From Salinilacihabitans rarus (lineage in GTDB: Archaea > Halobacteriota > Halobacteria > Halobacteriales > Natrialbaceae), in assembly GCF_024296665.1 (NCBI RefSeq), contig NZ_CP100762.1, forward strand, positions 2,728,001 to 2,792,000: 64,000 bases of DNA. Reading direction: 5' to 3'. A program made the position numbers and the translations under genes. Below, piece after piece: positions 33,472-41,304 of the stretch (positions are counted from its first letter, which is position 1; every line of letters begins with the position of its first letter). Under the pieces are notes generated by a model that was not told the origin of the DNA, ran no database searches, and worked only from the letters and a program-made list of their open reading frames with translations.

Positions 33472-34695
33472 TCAGAGTTCGCAGCCACAGAACGGACAGA
33501 ACTTGTAGACGCCGTCCGAGGGGATGTCCTCGTCGCAGTCCGGACAGACCTCCACGGGTGTCTCGTCGACCTCGTCGGCGTCGTCGCCGAAGTCGTGGGC
33601 GAAGATCCGGGTGTCGGAGCCGGTCCCCTCGTCGGCCGACGCGTCCGGGTCGGTCCCGCCGGCGTCGCGCGAACTCGCCCCGCTCCCGGCGCTCGCGCTC
33701 GGCCGTTTCTTCTCCGTCGACTTCGACCGCCCGCGACGCGAGGCGCCGGACGGGCCGCTCGAACTGCTCTTCGACTTGCCGCCGCGGGAGCCGGATCGGG
33801 ATCGGGATCGGGATCGGGACCGGGACGACGAGTCGCCGCCGGCGTCCCCCTTCGAGGGGCCTTTGGGACTGGAGGGGACGACCGACCGTCGCTTGTGACC
33901 GGTTCGCCGCGGAGCCGACGACGAGGACGAACCGCGGGAGCCGAGCCCGCGGTCGGGCGTCGCGTCCGCGAGTCGGTCCGTCGCGCCGGCCAGTCGCTCT
34001 TCCCACTCGGTGAGGTCGATCCGGCCGTCGTCCTCCGCGACCCGCGCGACGCCGTAGAGGGCCGTGACCGCGAGCGGGACGGCGACGAGGAACGACCGGT
34101 CGAGCGGGACCGTGCCGTCCGCGGCCGACAGCATCGCCTCCGAGACCGTCCCCGACCAGAAGGTGCCGTCGACGACGGTGACCAGCGCGAGGGCGGCCGG
34201 CACCGCGGCGAGGGCGCCGACGACGACGGCCAACCGCGGGCGGTTCTCCAGCACCGAGTCGAGCGCGACCGCCCGGAACGCGAGGGCGTGGGATGCGATC
34301 GCGACGATCGCGAACGCCCACTGGGGGAGGTCGAGTGTCCCCTTCGCGGCGGCGACGTAGCCGACCGTGACGGCGATCGCCGCGATCGGGACCGCCAGCG
34401 TCGGGATCGGTTCGACGTCGTCGAAGCGCTCCTCGAGGACGTGGCGGTACCCCACCACCGCGGCCCCGCCGAGGGAGACCAGCAGCAGGAACGTCGCCAG
34501 TACGATCGCGCTGGCGACGAGGTCGAGGGTCGTCTCGCCGACCCCGAGGAGCGCTCCCGCGAACCGCACCACGGCCACCGCGCCCGTGGCGAGAAGTAAC
34601 GCGGCGCCCGCCGCGAGTACCGACGCGGGCACCGCGAGCAACTCGAGGCCGAGGAGCGTCGCGTGCGTTTCGTCCGCTCCGATCGACGGCCGCAT
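33472..34695 (-). CDS. Membrane protein with Arg-Ser repeat linker and zinc ribbon
   Basis: This 407-residue protein starts MRPSIGADETHATLLGLELL. Residues 10-225 form about six membrane segments. The rest is cytosolic: a short acidic helix, then a linker rich in Ser, Arg and Lys (about residues 245-340) with alternating Arg-Ser repeats near 286-310, an acidic stretch, and a C-terminal zinc ribbon with CPDC and CPFC near residues 386 and 402. The basic Arg-Ser linker is exceptional in an acidic haloarchaeal proteome and is a plausible kinase target. It is divergent from the FHA/kinase island, sharing the intergenic region 34696-34913. Confidence 0.85.
   Translation of the reverse strand: MRPSIGADETHATLLGLELLAVPASVLAAGAALLLATGAVAVVRFAGALLGVGETTLDLVASAIVLATFLLLVSLGGAAVVGYRHVLEERFDDVEPIPTLAVPIAAIAVTVGYVAAAKGTLDLPQWAFAIVAIASHALAFRAVALDSVLENRPRLAVVVGALAAVPAALALVTVVDGTFWSGTVSEAMLSAADGTVPLDRSFLVAVPLAVTALYGVARVAEDDGRIDLTEWEERLAGATDRLADATPDRGLGSRGSSSSSAPRRTGHKRRSVVPSSPKGPSKGDAGGDSSSRSRSRSRSRSGSRGGKSKSSSSGPSGASRRGRSKSTEKKRPSASAGSGASSRDAGGTDPDASADEGTGSDTRIFAHDFGDDADEVDETPVEVCPDCDEDIPSDGVYKFCPFCGCEL
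33793..33816 (-). repeat. Hexamer tandem repeat (GGATCG x4) encoding Arg-Ser
   Basis: Four perfect GGATCG units (plus strand), followed by degenerate ones, encode the Arg-Ser repeats of the membrane protein. Confidence 0.9.
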
Positions 34696-34721
34696 AGTAC
34701 GCCACACCTTCCGTTTTGCAC

Positions 34722-34732
34722 GTAAATAATTA
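34722..34732 (-). promoter_or_regulatory. TATA box of the Arg-Ser membrane protein gene
   Basis: On the minus strand TAATTATTTAC lies 27 bases upstream of the ATG at 34695. Confidence 0.6.
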
Positions 34733-34885
34733 GCGATGGACTGTCCGGCGCTCCCCGAGCGGACGGCGGCGGCCCCGCGCAACCGCGGATCGCCGGCCCT
34801 GTGGGTCGAGGCGGTCGTAACAACCGGTTCGACCGTTCGGCGGGCGAGGTATTTTGGCCCGCCGGAGTGACTTTTTCTACCGTAC

Positions 34886-34898
34886 CTTTTTCTATTAT
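34886..34898 (+). promoter_or_regulatory. Promoter of the zinc-ribbon/FHA gene
   Basis: CCTTTTTCTATTA lies in an AT-rich run just upstream of two possible in-frame starts, 34914 and 34923. A leaderless start would favour 34923. Confidence 0.5.
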
Positions 34899-34913
34899 GG
34901 ATGAGAATAGGCG

Positions 34914-35750
34914 ATGAATAGTATGCCAGCGCAAGAGCAGACCGAACTCACCTGCGTCTCGTGTGACACGACGTTCGACCCCGCGCCGAACGGGGGGTTC
35001 TGTCCGAACTGCGACACGCCGCACCCGGACTACGAAATGGACTCCGTAGACGAGTCGGACGACGAGACAGCGGCCGAGGACGAGGAGGCCGACGCGGACG
35101 CTGACGGGGGGGACGACGCCGACGCGGAATCGACGGACGCCGAGGAAGAGGCGGAACCCGAAGCGGCCGCGGACGACGCCGACGCCGACGAGATCAAGTG
35201 CGACTCTTGTGGCGCGACGGCCGACGCCGACGCGTCGTTCTGCCCGGACTGCGGGTCGGAACTCGGCGCGGAAGACGCCGACGGGTCCGACGACGAGTCC
35301 GAGTCCGAGTCCGTGTCCGAGTCCGAGGAGGCGGCGACGCTCGACGAGTGTCCCGACTGTGGCACCGAAGTCGACGGCGAGGTATACTGTCCCTCCTGTG
35401 GGACGCACCTCGAACCGTACCGCTCCGGCGAGGCCGACGTCGACGCCCGGGAGGTGACGCTCGTGATCGACGGCGAATCCTACACCTTCGGCGACGGGGA
35501 CACCTTCGGCCGGCAGGACGCCGACTGGCTCAACGACCTCGTCGAGGCCGCCGGCGGCCGCGAGGCGGTGACGTACGTCTCCGGCGACCACCTCGAGTTC
35601 TCCGTCGAGGACGACGGCGTCTACGTCACCGACGTCAGCACGAACGGGACGGCCCTCAACGGGGAGGACATGGACGGCGCCACGGAGAAACTCGCGGACG
35701 GCGACACGCTCGAACTCGCGGGCCGCGCCGAGATCGACGTCCAACTCTGA
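34914..35750 (+). CDS. Triple zinc-ribbon / FHA domain protein
   Basis: This 278-residue protein has three zinc ribbons, with Cys pairs at residues 14/17 and 30/33, 96/99 and 110/113, and 146/149 and 159/162, joined by very acidic linkers. A C-terminal FHA domain covers about 175-277, with SYTFGDGDTFGRQ and the phosphopeptide-loop motif VSTNGTALNG. FHA domains bind phosphothreonine. It heads the kinase/phosphatase island and probably docks phosphorylated partners. The start at 34914 is the longest form; 34923 (MPAQEQTEL) would remove three residues. Confidence 0.88.
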   Translation: MNSMPAQEQTELTCVSCDTTFDPAPNGGFCPNCDTPHPDYEMDSVDESDDETAAEDEEADADADGGDDADAESTDAEEEAEPEAAADDADADEIKCDSCGATADADASFCPDCGSELGAEDADGSDDESESESVSESEEAATLDECPDCGTEVDGEVYCPSCGTHLEPYRSGEADVDAREVTLVIDGESYTFGDGDTFGRQDADWLNDLVEAAGGREAVTYVSGDHLEFSVEDDGVYVTDVSTNGTALNGEDMDGATEKLADGDTLELAGRAEIDVQL

Positions 35751-35848
35751 GCCGTCCGCGACGACCGGCGCCCGGCCCGCGGCCGCGGGCAGCGTCGGAT
35801 AACGTTTCTGTCAGTTCGACCCGAGATGTATACTCCGGCGTCCCCGAA

Positions 35849-35857
35849 AAAGTTATC
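35849..35857 (+). promoter_or_regulatory. TATA box of the VWA gene
   Basis: AAAGTTATC-type sequence lies about 35-40 bases before the ATG at 35891. A second AT-rich GATGTATACT lies at 35824-35833. The VWA gene therefore has its own promoter rather than depending only on the FHA gene. Confidence 0.5.
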
Positions 35858-35890
35858 AGACGTTCCTGAGACATCTAAGTAGTTACCGCC

Positions 35891-37093
35891 ATGACGACCG
35901 AAATCTCAGCGTCGGTCAACCGACCGTACCTGCCGGAGCGAGGCGGCGGCATCTCGTGCGAAATCGACATTGCGCCCGGCTCGCAGGAGGAGCCGACGCA
36001 GCGTCACATCTCGATCTGCGTCGACAGCAGCGGGTCGATGGCCTACCGGAAGATGGACCAGGTTCGCGACGCGACGAACCTCGTCTTCGGCCTCCTGAAC
36101 GACGACGACTACCTGAGCATCGTCACCTTCGACACCGAAGTCGACGTGATCATGGAGGCGACGCGGTGGGGCGACATCGACCGCGAGGAGGCCGAGTCCT
36201 ACCTCGAGGACATCGAGACCCGCGGCGGCACCGACATCTACGCCGGCCTCGAGACGGCGAAGAAGACGCTGGTCGAACTGCCCGAGGGCGATCGGATCTC
36301 CAAGCGGATCCTCCTGCTCTCGGACGGGCGTGACCTCAGGCGCCACGCGCCGGAGTTCGAACCGCTGGCGAAGGCGATCGCCGACGGCGGCATCTCCGTG
36401 TACTCCGCCGGTATCGGCACCAACTACGACCAGGACATCATCCGGACGCTGGGCGACCACTCCCAGGGCCGGTGGGCACACGTCTCGAAGCCGACGGACA
36501 TCCGGTCGTTCTTCGGCGACGTCGTCCAGGAGGCGTCGATGGTCGTCGCGAACAACCCGCGACTCGTCATCGACCCGATCGAGGGCTGTGAGATCGCGGA
36601 GGCGTTCCGCCGACTCCCGCAGGTCCAGCAGGCCGACCTCGAGTACGAGGACGACGCGGTCGTCGTCCGCCTGCCCGACCTCCAGGACCGCGAGGAACAG
36701 CAGGTCTTCCTGAAGATGGACGCCCCCGGCGGCACCCTCGGCGAGACGTCCGAGATCGCGACCGTCGAACTCGAAGGCGTCGAGGACGACCCGTCGACGT
36801 CGGTCGAGGTCACGTACACCGACGATCAGGAGGAACTCGCCCAGCAGGACCCCGACGTCTTCCTCTCGCACCGCGACACCAAGATCCGCACCCACATCGC
36901 GCAGGCCGACTCCTCCGACGAACTCGACGACGTGAAGGCTCTCATCGACGAGACCGAGGTCATCGCCGGCGAGACGCAGGTCACCGACTCGCTGCGCCAC
37001 GACGTGACCCGGATCGAGGAGGGCGACGAGGAGGAGGTCCGCAGGGTCCAGGAGGACACGACGGTCGTCTACGACGAGAGTCAGTTCGACTGA
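35891..37093 (+). CDS. VWA domain protein
   Basis: This 400-residue protein has an N-terminal beta strand region, then a von Willebrand A domain with a complete MIDAS: DSSGSM at residues 45-50, the Thr in RGGTDIYAGL near residue 117 and SDGRD near residue 145. Beyond residue 220 are beta-sandwich and helical parts (TVELEGVEDD, DDVKALIDETEV). There is no signal peptide, so it is cytosolic. It lies directly before the kinase and phosphatase genes and may be the scaffold or target of the pathway. Confidence 0.9.
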   Translation: MTTEISASVNRPYLPERGGGISCEIDIAPGSQEEPTQRHISICVDSSGSMAYRKMDQVRDATNLVFGLLNDDDYLSIVTFDTEVDVIMEATRWGDIDREEAESYLEDIETRGGTDIYAGLETAKKTLVELPEGDRISKRILLLSDGRDLRRHAPEFEPLAKAIADGGISVYSAGIGTNYDQDIIRTLGDHSQGRWAHVSKPTDIRSFFGDVVQEASMVVANNPRLVIDPIEGCEIAEAFRRLPQVQQADLEYEDDAVVVRLPDLQDREEQQVFLKMDAPGGTLGETSEIATVELEGVEDDPSTSVEVTYTDDQEELAQQDPDVFLSHRDTKIRTHIAQADSSDELDDVKALIDETEVIAGETQVTDSLRHDVTRIEEGDEEEVRRVQEDTTVVYDESQFD

Positions 37094-37147
37094 CCGCGTC
37101 GTAGCCGACTCGACCCGACGGATCGAGGTAGCGCCGAACGAACGAGC

Positions 37148-37165
37148 CGACCGGCGAACCGGTCG
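37148..37165 (+). repeat. 7-bp hairpin with CGAA loop before the kinase gene
   Basis: Arms 37148-37154 and 37159-37165 pair perfectly around CGAA. The hairpin ends 21 bases before the kinase ATG, so it may limit or time kinase translation or end the VWA transcript. Confidence 0.4.
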
Positions 37166-37186
37166 ACCGAGACGTACCTATACACC

Positions 37187-38434
37187 ATGTCAGAGCCGAA
37201 CGCCGGAACCGAACTCGCCGACCGCTACGAGTTGCTCGAACAGCTCGGCCGCGGCGGGTTCGGCGTCGTGTGGGCCGCGAGGGACGCCCAGAGCGGGAAG
37301 CGGGTCGCGCTGAAACACCCCAACTACGACGGGAGCGCCCCCGACGACCTCGTGGACAAGTACTTCGAGCGGGAGACCGACGTGCTGGAGGACATCCGCG
37401 ACGCGGGCGGCCACCCGAACATCATGGGGTACCACGGCCGCGAGAGCGGCTTCGGGATGCCCTTCCTCGTCGTCGAGTTGATCGAGGGCGAGGAACTGGG
37501 GCAGGTCGTCAGGAACGAGGACCCGATCACCGACCCCGACGAGGTCCGCGAGATCGGGATCGGCGTCTGCGACGCCATCTCGTTCCTCCACGACCACGAC
37601 ATCATCTACCGCGACCTCAAGCCCGACAACATCATGATCGACGGCGTGCGCGAGCCGAAGATCATCGACTTCACGACCGCGAAGGGGTTCGTCCCCGAGA
37701 AAGGCGGCGCGGAGTTTACCACCAGTTCCTCGGCGGGCTCCTCCGAGGGCGACTCGACGGTCCCCGGGGAGTTCAAGCCGCCGGAGCTGAACCGCGGCTC
37801 CGAGCAGCGACAGGGGCCGTGGAGCGACGTCTACTCGATCGGGAAGATCCTCTGTTTCCTGCAGGTGGGCTGGGTGCCGGACGACGACGGCGTCTCGCCG
37901 AAGGACTTCGGCGTCGACGGCGCGGCGTACCTGAACGAGATCGTCCGGACGGCGACCCAGCACGACCGCGCGGACCGCTACCCGAACGCGTCGGCGCTGC
38001 GGCGCGCGCTGGCGAACCGCGACTCGACGATGCCCGCGCAGGCGACCGTCGAGTGGCTCGGGCGCGACGAGCGCTGGACGATCAGCCCCGGCGACACCAT
38101 CGGGCGGCGGACCCCCGACGGCCCGCGGCCGTCGATCCTGCTGGAGGACGACCGCTACCGGGCGCTGTCGGCGGTCCACTGCCGGTTCGAGGTCGACGAC
38201 GACGGCGAGTGGCGGGTGATCGACACGAGCCTCAACGGGACGTACATCAGCAAGCACGACGAACGGAGCTGGTCGCTCCTGCTCTCGGAGGCGGGCCAGC
38301 AGCGACAGCGGGACGCCGGCGAGTCCATCCCGGACGACCTCGAGACTGCCACCCGCCTCGAGGACGGCGACACCATCGCGCTGGTCAGTCCGAGCTATCC
38401 GGAGCGTTTTTACTTCCAGTTCAGCCCACAGTGA
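37187..38434 (+). CDS. Ser/Thr protein kinase with C-terminal FHA domain
   Basis: This 415-residue protein has a eukaryotic-like kinase domain (residues 12-275): glycine loop GRGGFG at 21-26, Lys43 in VALK, RDLKPDN with Arg142 and Asp143, and DFT instead of DFG at 161-163. The activation segment is Ser/Thr-rich (TTSSSAGSSEGDSTVPG), followed by KPPEL in place of APE. The FHA domain (about 285-415) carries TIGRRTPDG, SAVHCRFE and SLNGTYI. Nearly all catalytic residues are present, so it is probably active, with its activation loop as likely autophosphorylation site. The PP2C gene follows at once. Confidence 0.93.
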   Translation: MSEPNAGTELADRYELLEQLGRGGFGVVWAARDAQSGKRVALKHPNYDGSAPDDLVDKYFERETDVLEDIRDAGGHPNIMGYHGRESGFGMPFLVVELIEGEELGQVVRNEDPITDPDEVREIGIGVCDAISFLHDHDIIYRDLKPDNIMIDGVREPKIIDFTTAKGFVPEKGGAEFTTSSSAGSSEGDSTVPGEFKPPELNRGSEQRQGPWSDVYSIGKILCFLQVGWVPDDDGVSPKDFGVDGAAYLNEIVRTATQHDRADRYPNASALRRALANRDSTMPAQATVEWLGRDERWTISPGDTIGRRTPDGPRPSILLEDDRYRALSAVHCRFEVDDDGEWRVIDTSLNGTYISKHDERSWSLLLSEAGQQRQRDAGESIPDDLETATRLEDGDTIALVSPSYPERFYFQFSPQ

Positions 38435-38445
38435 GACAAGAGACC

Positions 38446-39993
38446 ATGGAGCACGCGAGCACAGTCGACATCGGCGCACGAAAGCGACGGATCGGCGGCG
38501 TCAACGAGGATAGTATCGCGACGGCCGTCCTGCAGAACCACCACCGGCGGACGAACCGTCCGGTCGGCGTCTTCGTCCTCGGCGACGGCGTCGGCGGCGA
38601 GGCCAGCGGCGACGTCGCCTCGTTTCTGGCGACGACGGTCGTCCGAAAGCGGCTGACCGAGACGATCCTCGGCGCCGGGACGGACGTCCCCGACCGGTTC
38701 GGCGTCGACGCCCTCGACGAGCCGCCGACGGCGGACGACGACCCGGCAGACCCGTTCTCGGAGGAGCGGATCCGCACCGCCATCCAGGAGGCCGCCGACA
38801 CCGCCCACCGCCGCGTTCAGGCGTTCGCCCGGGACGCCGGCGGCCGCCCGGCGACGACGCTCGTCGTCTGCGTCTACGTCGACGGGCGCCTCCACTACGG
38901 CTGGGTCGGCGACAGCCGCGTGTACGTCATCAACACGGCCCACGAGGAGATCCAGCAGTTGACGCGCGACCACGCCGTCACGAACGAACTGCTCGACCGC
39001 GGCGAGATCGACGACGAGGTGTACGCGCGGGTCCACGAGGACGCGACGGCCATCACGAACGCCATCGGGGGCTCGCCCCACGGCCGGCCGAGCGTCGACG
39101 TCGAGTTCGGCACCGCCGACGTCTACGACGACGACGTGATCATGCTCACGAGCGACGGGCTGATCGACGCCTTCCCGAACGTCGAACCGCTGCGCGAGGA
39201 GTACCAGCGCGCCGACGACACCGACGCCGCCCGCGAGAGCATCCTCGACTCGCTGGTGACCGACGACGAACTCATGGAGATCGTCCTCGAGGAACCCGAC
39301 CTCCACGCGGCCGTCGAGCGACTCATCTCGTTCGCCAACGACCGCGGCGGCAAGGACAACCTCTCGGTCGCGCTCGTGCAGGACCCGGACGCCGAGTCCT
39401 CGCCGACCTCGCTGCCGATCCGGGGCGAGGCGGTCGCCCCCGACGAACTGATCGAACAGGAGACGCTGATCGAGTCGCCGCGAAACGGCGAAGGCGACGG
39501 CTCAGACGCCGACGACGGCTCCCGGTCGATGGCCGAGGTCGTCACCCCCGCCGGCGAGATTCCGACGGCGGCGATCCGGATCGCGAACACCGAGACGATC
39601 TACGAGATCGTCGAGGGCGTCACCGTCGGCCGGGACGCCGGCGACGGCGCCGACGAGGGCGGCCCGAACATCGGTCTCGTCGTCGACGACGACTCCGTCG
39701 AGCGCAACCACGCCCGCCTCGAACGCGACGACGAGGGTCACTGGCTCCTCCGCGACATCAGCGACACGGGAACGTACGTCGCCGGCGACGAGGAGTGGCT
39801 CGCGCTTCGCTCCGACGACCCGGACGCCGAGGAGACGTGCCGACTGCGCGACGGGGCGGCGTTCGCGCTCGAAGACCCCCGGAAGACGGACCCGGTCACG
39901 TTCCGCTTTTTCACCTCCGTCGAGCGTGCCCGGCTCCCGACCGGAGCGGAGGACGAGGCGAATGACAGCTTCCTCGGCCGCTTCCGGTCGTAG
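38446..39993 (+). CDS. PP2C-type protein phosphatase with C-terminal FHA domain
   Basis: This 515-residue protein has PP2C metal and core motifs: NED at 20-22, GDGVGG at 46-51, GWVGDSRVYV near residue 152, TSDGLIDAF near 235 and GGKDNLSV near 302. An acidic linker leads to an FHA domain (about 375-490) with VTVGRDAG, RNHARLERD and SDTGTYV. It should remove phosphate from Ser/Thr and oppose the flanking kinases. The in-frame GTG at 38431 overlaps the kinase stop (GTGA) and could be the true, coupled start; the ATG at 38446 is used here. Confidence 0.93.
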   Translation: MEHASTVDIGARKRRIGGVNEDSIATAVLQNHHRRTNRPVGVFVLGDGVGGEASGDVASFLATTVVRKRLTETILGAGTDVPDRFGVDALDEPPTADDDPADPFSEERIRTAIQEAADTAHRRVQAFARDAGGRPATTLVVCVYVDGRLHYGWVGDSRVYVINTAHEEIQQLTRDHAVTNELLDRGEIDDEVYARVHEDATAITNAIGGSPHGRPSVDVEFGTADVYDDDVIMLTSDGLIDAFPNVEPLREEYQRADDTDAARESILDSLVTDDELMEIVLEEPDLHAAVERLISFANDRGGKDNLSVALVQDPDAESSPTSLPIRGEAVAPDELIEQETLIESPRNGEGDGSDADDGSRSMAEVVTPAGEIPTAAIRIANTETIYEIVEGVTVGRDAGDGADEGGPNIGLVVDDDSVERNHARLERDDEGHWLLRDISDTGTYVAGDEEWLALRSDDPDAEETCRLRDGAAFALEDPRKTDPVTFRFFTSVERARLPTGAEDEANDSFLGRFRS

Positions 39994-40011
39994 CGGCCGC
40001 GGGGGACGACC

Positions 40012-41238
40012 GTGAGCCGCGGGGCCGAGGCGGGCGACGTCGTCGACGGCCGGTTCGAACTCCGCGAGCGGGTCGGCGGCGGCGGCCTCGCGACCGTCTG
40101 GCGGGCGGCCGACCGCGACGCCGGCGTCGACGTCGCGCTCAAACTCGAAGCCGAGGGCTCGCACGACCGCGCCCACGTCCGCAGGTACTTCCGGCAGGAG
40201 CTGCGCTGGTTTCGCCACCTCGCGGGCGGGCCGATCCCGGGGTCGCTCGTCCGGTTCGTCGACGGGGCGGTCCGCGAGGACGCGGCCTACGTCGCCACCG
40301 AGTTGATCGACGGTGGTTCGCTCGCCGACGCGGTCGGCGACGATCTGGAGCCGGGTCCCGGGGCGTTCCGCGCGGTCGCCGGCCCCGTCTGCCGGGCCGT
40401 CGCCTTCCTCCACGACTGCGGGGTCCTCCACCTCGACCTGAAGCCGGGCAACGTCCTGCGCCGCGAGCGGGGCCCCCCGGCGGTGATCGACCTGAACTCC
40501 GCGGCGCCGCGCGACGGGGGACCGGGGTCGGGCAGAGGGACCGTCTTCCACCACGACCCGTACAAGGCGCCCGAGGTGACCCCGACCGACGCGCGGGAGG
40601 AGCCCACGGGGCCGCCGACCGACGTCTACGCCCTCGGAAAGCTGTTCGACTTCCTGTTGACGGGCGAGACGGTCGCGTTCGAGGCGTCGTCGCGCGCGGC
40701 GTGGCACGCGGTCGACCCGCGGTCGCGGGGGGCCCCGGTCGACGACGGTCTGGCGGCCGTCGTCCGGCAGGCGACCGCGCCCGCCCCCCACGAGCGGTTC
40801 GCCGACGCCGGCGCCCTCCTCGCGGCGCTGCGTCGGCACCTCGACGTCCCGGACCGTTCGGCCCGGCTGGCCGACCCGGAGACCGGACGGGCCGTCCGCG
40901 TCCACCCCGGCGACGCCCTCGGCCGCTGGACGCCCGACCGGCGGGTCCCGGCGGTCGTCCTGCCCGACGAGGAGCGGTTCCTCTCGCCGGCCCACGCGGT
41001 CGTCGACCACGCGGACGGCGGCTGGCTGCTCCGGGACCGGAGCGTCAACGGCACGTTCGTCGGACGGGACGGCGAGTGGCGCTACGTCCTCTCGGCGGAC
41101 GGACTCGACCGCCGGCGGGCGGCGGGGGACCCGCTGCCCCGGTCCGACCCCGAGCCGTCGACCCGCCTCGCCGACGGCGACCGGATCGCGCCCGTGAGCC
41201 CGGAGTACGCCCGCCCCCTGACGTTTCGGGTCGAGTGA
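40012..41238 (+). CDS. Atypical Ser/Thr kinase with C-terminal FHA domain
   Basis: This 408-residue protein starts at GTG 40012. The kinase domain has a glycine-rich loop GGGGLATVW, Lys44 in ALKLE, HLDLKPGN (Asp142, Lys144, Asn147) without the Arg of the RD type, and DLN at 160-162 in place of DFG. The activation segment is short, with YKAPEVTP. The FHA domain (about 290-408) has ALGRWTPD, SPAHAVVDH and SVNGTFV and is clearly homologous to that of the first kinase, pointing to duplication. Activity without an activation loop phosphosite may be constitutive, or it may be a regulatory pseudokinase. Confidence 0.9.
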   Translation: MSRGAEAGDVVDGRFELRERVGGGGLATVWRAADRDAGVDVALKLEAEGSHDRAHVRRYFRQELRWFRHLAGGPIPGSLVRFVDGAVREDAAYVATELIDGGSLADAVGDDLEPGPGAFRAVAGPVCRAVAFLHDCGVLHLDLKPGNVLRRERGPPAVIDLNSAAPRDGGPGSGRGTVFHHDPYKAPEVTPTDAREEPTGPPTDVYALGKLFDFLLTGETVAFEASSRAAWHAVDPRSRGAPVDDGLAAVVRQATAPAPHERFADAGALLAALRRHLDVPDRSARLADPETGRAVRVHPGDALGRWTPDRRVPAVVLPDEERFLSPAHAVVDHADGGWLLRDRSVNGTFVGRDGEWRYVLSADGLDRRRAAGDPLPRSDPEPSTRLADGDRIAPVSPEYARPLTFRVE

Positions 41239-41304
41239 GCCGAGCCGTGTCAACGCGTCGCCGTCGACGGAGCGTTCATGCTTCTCGGCCGTCTGAACGT
41301 GGTA

